Source: Oscillospiraceae bacterium
GTDB lineage: Bacteria > Bacillota > Clostridia > UBA1381
Assembly (NCBI GenBank): GCA_022509025.1
Contig: JAFLUB010000003.1
Span: 1-64,000, forward strand
Reading direction: 5' to 3'
DNA length: 64,000 nucleotides
Of the stretch, positions 42,601-51,600 are shown one piece after another. A program made the translations under genes and the position numbers. How positions within the stretch are numbered: position 1 is the stretch's first letter; the number at the start of each line of letters is the position of its first letter. Below the pieces are notes generated by a model. That model saw nothing but the letters and a program-made list of their open reading frames with translations. It was not told the DNA's origin and did no database searches.

Positions 42601-45600
42601 ATTGTTGAACCTGTAGATGTTCTGCCGTTACCGAGCTGACCGATATTATTATAACCGACGCTCTTTATGGTTCCGTCATCCTGAAGCATGTAGGTATAGT
42701 CATAGGCTCCCACTGCTATAGTTCCGGCGTAGTTATAGCTGGTGTTTCTTATACTTTCACCGCCTGCACCACCGGCTGCTAACTGAGTTACCTTTCCGGT
42801 ATTGTCCACAACACGAGGTACAGTCTGCTGGTATACATTTGTCGCCGCTAATTGTCCGTATTTACTGTTACCCCAACCGTATACAGTCTTGTTCTGCGTT
42901 AATGCTAAGGTTGTTCCGTAGTAATAATAGTAAGTATATGTTCCTGAATAAGCTCTTACCTGTGTTGCGTAACCACCCGAGGAGTCTATCTGAACTACAT
43001 TGCCGAGATATCCGCTTTCGCTGTTCTGTGCACCCGTCAATACCTGTACAGGTACATTTCTATACGGATATGTTACATTAAGTGATCTGTAGTCTCTACG
43101 CGTAACGGTTCCGTAACCTGTATTTGCAGCTGTGTGCCAGCCTAACTGACCGAACTGGTTATTACCCCATGTGAATACGTTTCCGTTTGTCTTCAGAGCC
43201 ACGCTGTGGAAGTAACCCGCGCTGACCTGAAGTACATCAGTAAGGTATGCGTTACCTGTAGCGCCTCCGCGCACTCTCTGCGGTACAACCTGGTTTCCTG
43301 TGCTTGCGTTACCGAGCTGTCCGTAGCTGTTATATCCCCATGAATATACTGTTCCGTCATTTTTAATTACAAGTGTATGATAATATCCTGCAGAGAGCGA
43401 AACAACATTATTAACACCTGTTACCTTACCCGGCAGAGTCTGAGGTGCTGCGGAAGTAGGATTCCTTCCAAGCTCCTTGTTTCCGTTATAACCCCATGTC
43501 CAGACATTTCCGTTCTTGTCAAGAGCAACGCTGAAATTAGAACCTGCGCTGACCTGAACAATGTTTTCAAGATTACCGCTGTCCGTATCCTGTTCGCCGG
43601 CCTTTACCTGCATAGGAACAGACGCGTTCTTAGTGTTGCCGATACCAAGCTCGCCGTTTCCGTTATAGCCCCATGTCCATACCGTTCCGTTTGCCTTCAG
43701 GGCAACCGTGTGGTGAGCGCCGGTTGCAACCATAGGCATTGCAACTGCATCCTTAGGCTTTATGCCCACTCTTATAACAGATGTGTAGCCGGATACTGAG
43801 TCCTTAACAAGGATCAGAGCCATACCGAATCTCGAGTCCGCGTCAGGTGACACAGGCACAGGCTTAACTATACCATTTAGCGTCACAGAATCCTTCTCTA
43901 CCTTTGCAAGATTCGGGTTAAATGATTCAAATGTAACATTCTCAGGCTTTACTTCTGTATTTGCATCCAGAAGTGAGAAGCTCTTTTCCACCTGAATATT
44001 ATCAGTGTCAATTCTGAACTGCTGATCTTCTCCTATATAAACTGTTGTTAACAGATTAGTTGGCTTATCATATACAAGCTCTTTTCTAGTTTCAGGATCC
44101 TTTGCGACAGTTCCGTCCTCATTAAGCACAGCGCCGTAACGCAGCTTCATGGCATTGGAAGAAGAACCGCCCACCTGGATTGGTGTCGATTTAGGTGTAT
44201 CATAAGTACCGTTACCAAGCTCACCTCGCGCGTTATAACCCCATGTCCAGACTGTTCCGTCATCCTTTACAGCCGCAGAGAAGTAACCGTTCTTTGAGCC
44301 GGCAATATTCGTCATGTCAGTTACAAGCTTAACAGTCTGCAGCGCGTTTGTTGTTGACGTGTTACCGTTACCGAGCTGACCCTGACCGTTATAACCCAAA
44401 CTGTGAATAGATCCGTCCTGATAAAGTAATAATGTATGAGTGTAACTACCTACGGCTATCGTTCCGGCATAGTTGTAGCTACCGTTTGTTACACTGTCAC
44501 CAGCTGTACCGCCGCTCGCCACCTGAACAGTCTTTCCTGTACCGTCAACAAGGCGCGGCGTAGTCTGCTGGTAGAGATTCATTGTGCCTAATGCACCGTA
44601 CTTACTGCTACCCCAGCCATATACATTCTTCTCTTCGGTAAGAGCTAAACTTGTTCCATAGTAATAATAGTAGGTATATGTTCCCGAGTAATTTCTTACC
44701 TGTGTTCCATAACCGCCCGAGGAGTCTATCTGAACTACATTTTCAAGATAACCGCTCGCTTTACCCTGCGCACCGGTTAATACCTGCACAGGTGCGGGTT
44801 TATACGGATATGTTACGGTAAGTGATCTGTAGTCTTTACGTACAACCGTTCCGTAACCCGCGTTGGCAGCTGTGCTGTAACCCAACTGACCGAACTGCGT
44901 GTTACCCCATGTGTACACGGTTCCGTTTGTCTTAAGAGCCATGCTGTGATAATATGCCGCACTGACCTGAGCAACGTCGCTAAGATATGCACTACCTGAA
45001 GCGCCGCCGAGAACATGAACAGGAGTTGTCTTGTCGCCTGTTGCGTTAATACCCAGCTGTCCGTAGTTGTTATGTCCCCATGCGTAAACCTCTCCTGACT
45101 TTGTCAGAGCAAGAGCGTATGCATAACCTGCGGAAATCTGCACAACCTTCTGCAGGGTGGTTGTGCCCATAGCGCCGCCAACTACCTTTTTCGGGTACAC
45201 CGAATTAGAGGTGCTTCCTGTTCCCAGTCTTCCGTTTGCTCCGGCACCCCATGCGTATATTTCGCCATCTTTTGTCAGGGCAAGCGAGAACTGACTTCCC
45301 GCTGCAACCTGTATAATATTAGAAAGATATGTTATTTTGTCATTTTCATCCTTCGAAAGGATAACCTGAACAGGACTCGGACTTGTTGTGGTTGTTCCGT
45401 CACCAAGCTGTCCATAGGCATTAGTACCCCATGTCCAGACTGTTCCGTCATAGCGTAAGGATACAGCGTGGTCTGCTCCCGCCGCAATCATTGGCATTGC
45501 AATGGAAGGCTTTTTATCTGTAGAGGCAGGCTTGATGGTTATTCTTATGATAGACTTGTAGCCCGCTTCTGAATTCACGAGAATTATTGCCGTGCCGTAT

Positions 45601-48600
45601 AAACCTTTGACAGGCGTAACAAGACCTGTGTCATCAACTGTCGCAAGTTTCTCGTTAAAGGATTTATATGATATTTTACCTGCGGCTGCATTCTCAAGAT
45701 CCGGCAACAGAGAGAAGCTCTGCTTCAGCACAACCTCTGAGGTGTCAATCTGGAATACCTCATTTTCCGCAAGAACAATATTTGTAATAATCTCGTTAGG
45801 ATCATTGAATTTCTGAGTTATAAGACCCGTATCCTGATTCTTGATACTACCGTAGGAAATACGCATAGCGTTAGAGCCACCGCCGCCCACCTGGATAGGC
45901 GCTGTCTTCTGGTCGGTTGTACCGTTACCAAGCTGACCGGTGCCGTTATAACCCCATGTCCAGACCGTTCCGTCAAATTTCAAAGCGGCGTCGAAGTATC
46001 CGTTCGTCGCGGCAGAAACCTGGAGCATGTTAAATATAAGCTTTTCTGAGTTCTGAACAGTCTGTATACCATTAGTACTTGCTGTTGCTCCGTTACCAAG
46101 CTCACCATGACCGTTATAACCCAAGCTGTGTAATGTTCCGTTTTCATACAGGAGCTGTGTATATGTATAGCTACCTACAGCTATTGTTCCGGCATAGTTG
46201 TAGCTACCGTTTGTTACGCTGTCGCCGGAAGCACCGCCGCTTGATAGCTGAACAGTTTGCTTTGAGCTGTCAACAAGGCGTGGAGCAGTCTGCTGGTAGA
46301 GATTCATTGCGCCTAATGCACCGTACTTACTGCTACCCCAGCCATATACATTCTTATCCTGTGTCAGGGCTAAGCTTGTTCCGTAGTAATAATAGTAGGT
46401 ATATGTTCCCGAGTAATTTCTTACCTGTGTTCCGTAACCGCCGGATGTGTCTATCTGAACTACGTCTTCAAGATATCCACTGGCTCTTCCCTGCGCACCT
46501 GTTAATACCTGTACAGGCGCAGGTTTATACGGATATGTTACGGTAAGTGATCTATAGTCTTTACGTACAACTGTTCCGTAACCTGCGTTGGCAGCTGTGC
46601 TATAACCCAGCTGACCGAACTGCGCGCTACCCCATGAATATACGGTTCCGTTCGCTTTCAGCGCCATGCTGTGGAAATATGCCGCGCTGACCTGAACAAC
46701 GTCGCCGAGGTATGCGCTACCCGATGCGCCACCGAGAACCTGGACAGGATAAGTTGTAGCTGCTGTTGAATTATTTCCTAACTGTCCGTAGTTGTTATAA
46801 CCCCATGAATATACTGTACCGTCTGCTGCAACAGCAAGAGAGTGCGCGTAACCTGCGGATACCTGAACAATATTTGAGAGTACGCCTGTTCCGCCTACGC
46901 CGACTACCTGCTTAGGAACATTAGTGTTTGCCGTTGAACCTGTACCAAGTCTTCCGTTCGCACCTGAACCCCATGCCCAGACTGTTCCGTCTTTTCTGAG
47001 CGCAAGAGTATGGTTGGAACCTGCGCTGATCTGAATTATATTCTGAAGGAATTTATCGCCGGTATCTCCTCCGACTACCTGAACGACACTGAATATGTTT
47101 GTATTACCACCGTTTCCAAGCTCACCGTTGGGACTCTGACCCCATGACCATACAGTACCGTCATATTTAAGAGCAACTGCATGAGCACCGCCGGCTGAAA
47201 CAAATGGCATGGCAATAGAATCCTCATTAACCTCCTTCGATGGCTTAATCTTTATTCTGATTAAAGACTGATAGCCTGAGTCGGATTTTACAAGGATTAC
47301 AGCTGTGCCGTACGCGCCCGGAACAGGTTTAACAATATTTCCGTTTACTACTGTCGCGTACTTTGTGGTAAATGATGTGATATGTAAACTTTCCGGAGTC
47401 AGAGTCTCTGTATCCGGAAGAAGGCTGAAGCTCTGCTTTGAGATTATTTTTGACGTGTCTATCACAAACTCGTCATCCTCAGCCATAGTAATATTACTTA
47501 TAATCTCATTCGGATTATTGAATTCTTCAATGACTTCACCGTTATGCGTAATTTTTCCGTAAGAAACATGCATAGCGTTGGAGCCGCCGCCGCCAACCTG
47601 AATCGGATTTACTTTCTGGTCAACTGTACCGTTACCAAGCTGTCCGTAGCCGTTATAACCCCATGTCCAGACTGTTCCGTCCTGCTTCAGACCTGCAGAG
47701 AAATATCCGTTCTGCGAAGTTGCAACCTGGAGCATATCAACTATAAGCTTTTCTGAGTTCTGAGCAGTCTGTATACCATTAGTACTTGCTGTTGAACCGT
47801 TACCAAGCTCACCGTGACCGTTATAACCCAAGCTGTGTACAGTACCGTCATTGTAAAGTGTTACCGTATAGGTATAGCTACCTACGGCTATCGTTCCGGC
47901 ATAGTTATAGCTACCGTTTGTTATGCTGTCACCGGCTGCACCACCGCTCGCTATATGAACAACTTTTCCTGTACTGTCAATAAGACGCGGCGAAGTCTGC
48001 TGGTAGAGATTCATTGCTCCTAATGCACCATACTTGCTGCTTCCCCAGCCGTACACATACTTATTATCTGTCAACGCCAAGCTTGTTCCATAGTAGTAAT
48101 AGTAAGTATATGTTCCCGAATAGTTTCTTACCTGTGTTCCGTATCCGCCTGAAGCATCTATCTGAACTACGTCTTCAAGATAACCGCTGGCTCTTCCCTG
48201 CGCACCGGTTAATACCTGTACAGGTGCCGATTTATACGGATATGTTACTGTAAGTGATCTGTAGTCATTACGCGCAACTGTTCCGTAACCTACGTTAGCG
48301 GCTGTGTTAAATCCAAGCTGACCGAACTGGGCACTACCGGCTGTGAATACCGTTCCGTTTGATTTCAGGAACGCGGTATGGAAACGACCTGATTCCACCT
48401 GAATAATATCCTCAAGATACTGGCTTCCGCTTGCGCCGCCCGTAACCTTTGTAGGATAATATTTATTTCCTGTTACGTTAATACCTAATTGTCCGTAGTT
48501 ATTGTAACCCCAAGCATATACTGTTCCGTCTCTGCGCAAAGCAAATCCGCTATAATATCCGGCAGTAATCGCAACTATATTGCGAAGTTCAGTGCCTGCC

Positions 48601-51600
48601 GTCTCGCCCTGAACCTGGACGGGAACTCTTGAAGTTGTTGTGGTTCCGTTACCAAGCTCACCGTTGCCGTTATAACCCCACGCCCAGACTGTTCCGTCCT
48701 TGCGCAAAGCTAAAGTGTAGTTAGAGCCTGCCGCTATCTGAATAATATCTTCAAGATACTGCTTTCCGGTGGCTCCGCCAAGTACCTGAACAGGGCTGTA
48801 AATATTTGCACTTCCGCCGTTACCAAGCTCACCGTTCGCATTATAACCCCATGCCCAGACTGTTCCGTCATATCTCAACGCGATTGTGTGTCCCGCGCCT
48901 GTAGCTATCTGCGGCATTGCAATACCAACAGACGGAGCTATGCTTACACGCATTAATCCTCTGAATGTATGTGTGATTCCCAAATCCGTAACTTCTGCTA
49001 TCACAACAATCTGAGTGCTTCCGTATCTACCCTTATTGTTAGGCGTGATTGTACCCACAGCGTCTACTGTGGCAATATCCGGATTCATAGATTTATATGT
49101 AACCGTAACATTAGTTAACGCTCCGGATGTTATCGGAATTTCTTCGTCAACAGCAAGCGCAAGACTGAACTTACGGAATATCATATTCTTATTTATTCTG
49201 AACGCGTCATATTGTAAATCATTAGTGCTCTTTCTGAGCGCAATGTCATCTCCTCTTAAGATAAGATTACTGATTACAGTATCCTTGTCACCGTAAACTC
49301 CCATCTTACCCATAGGTCCGTCATCACCTATAGTGCTAGCAAATTCACCGCCGCGAATAACAAGTGTATTTGAGCCTGCGGTTCCTGCCTGAAGAGGTGT
49401 TGTCTTCGGCGTGTCAACTGTACCGTTACCGGCCTGACCGTTTGCGTTATAACCCCAAGTCCAGACTGTTCCGTCCTGTCTGAGGGATGCGCTTGAATAT
49501 CCGTTGGTCGAAGCGGAGAGTTGAACCATATTCTTAACAAGAGCGTCAGAATTTTGAGCAGTCTGAATCGCACCTGTTGTAGTTGTATTTCCGTTACCGA
49601 GCTGACCCTGAGCGTTATAACCTGCGCTGTGTACCGTTCCGTCCTCATAAAGCATTAACGTATGAGTGTAGCTTCCCACACTTATTGTTCCGGCATAGTT
49701 ATAGCTGCTGTTTGATATACTTTGTCCGCTTGCTCCGCCAAGCACTGCCTGAACCGTCTGACCTGAACTGTTAACAAGCTTTGGTATAGTTTGCTGGTAT
49801 ATAGTTCCGCCTAATGCTCCGTAGCCACTGCTACCCCAACCATATACATTCTTGTCAGCCGTTAAGGCTAAGCTTGTTCCGTAGTAATAATAGTAGGTAT
49901 ACGTTCCTGAGTAGTTTCTTACCTGTGTACCGTATCCGCCTGCAGCACTTATCTGAACTACGTCTTCAAGATATGTACCCGTATGAGTACCCTGTGCTCC
50001 TCTTAATACCTGAACAGGCTTTGCCTGATATGGATATGTCACATTAAGTGATCTGTAGTCTTTACGCGTAACCGTTCCGTAACCTGTGTTGGCTACTGTG
50101 TTAAAGCCCAGCTGACCGAACTGCGCGCTACCGAATGTCCAGACTGTTCCGTCTGCTTTCAGCACTACTGAGTGGTAACGAGCCGGATTAGCCTGAACAA
50201 CATCTTCTATATAACCTGATGTGCTGGCGCTGTTTCCTGCCACTACTCTCACCGGTGCTGCTGTATTTGCAGTCGAGTTATTTCCGAGCATACCGTAGCC
50301 GTTATAGCCCCATGCCCACAATGAACCGTCGGCACGGATTGCCATCATGCTCAGATGTCCCGCGCTGATATATTTGATATCATGAATTTCATTTTTGTTC
50401 ATTAATACAGGAACTGAGGTGTTTCCTCTCGTCGCACCAGCTGCGTTAATACCAAGCGCACTGTTACTGCTTGAACCCCATAAGTATACTTCACCTGCAT
50501 TTGAAAGAGCCGCTGCGAAATTAGAACCTGCCGTTATCTGAATAATGTTATTCAGATAACCGTACGGATTACCCTGTTCTCCTGTCATAACCTGAACCGG
50601 GTAATATTTTGTAGCAGTTGTTCCGTCACCAAGCTCACCGTTTCCGTTATAACCCCATGACCAGACTGTTCCGTCTTTCTTAAGAGCAACCGTGAACGCG
50701 CCGCCCGAAGCGATCATCGGAGATGCAATGTCGGAAGCATTAGTGCGTACTTCAAGTTCAATAATGCTTATTTTGCCGTCGATTGTTCCAATAACCTGAG
50801 TGCGTCCGAATGCCTTAGCCGTTACTGTATTACCTGAAACAGTCGCAACATTTGAATTGATAACCTTTATGTTTGTCGCAGTTTTTCCTGTTATTTTATT
50901 GAATACAGAAGCAGCGTCAAAGCTCTGACCAACCGCTATGCGCTGATATCTTTCTCCGAAATTGATATCCTTGCTTACTGTTGTGTCATACGGAACGACA
51001 GCCTGTATGCTATATGTCGAATCATCCTCAGGAGGAAGATTGGTTGCAAGCTCATCCTGTTCCTTAGGATCATAGTCTTTAAAATATCCGATTAATGTAC
51101 CGTCTTCCAGCTGCTCAATATTTTCATCTTCTCCGTCTTCCGAATCGTTATCCGACGGTTCAGCTATCGGCTCGTCATCCTCAGGAGCGTCTTCCGGTTT
51201 TTCCGGTAATTGGACTTCAGGCTCTATTATGTCTCCGGATGTATCTTCCGGAGCGAATATTCCCTCGCCCTCCTCCGGCGTGCCTGTTACTCTGTCGCCA
51301 AGTTCCATACCCGCCGTGGCGCTGTCCGGTGTCTCCTCCGGTATACCTTCCCCGCCGGGGAGCTCCATACCGAGTGACGGATCATTTTCAAACTGCTCAT
51401 CGAACATCGGATCGTCATTTTCAAACTGCTCGCCGAACATCGGATCGTCATTTTCAGCCTGCTCACCGAACATCGGATCGTCATTTTCAAACTGCTCACC
51501 GAACATCGGATCATATGTTGACGTATCGCCGTCTGATACTACATCCTCATTGTTATATGAGCTATCTGTATTTGAAGAATACGAAGATGATGTTGTTACA

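Noticed and set aside
42410-50723. CRISPR array or separate repeated genes
   Set aside because: The repeats are 1.7 kb long, in frame and coding; there are no short repeat-spacer units and no internal starts, stops or terminators.
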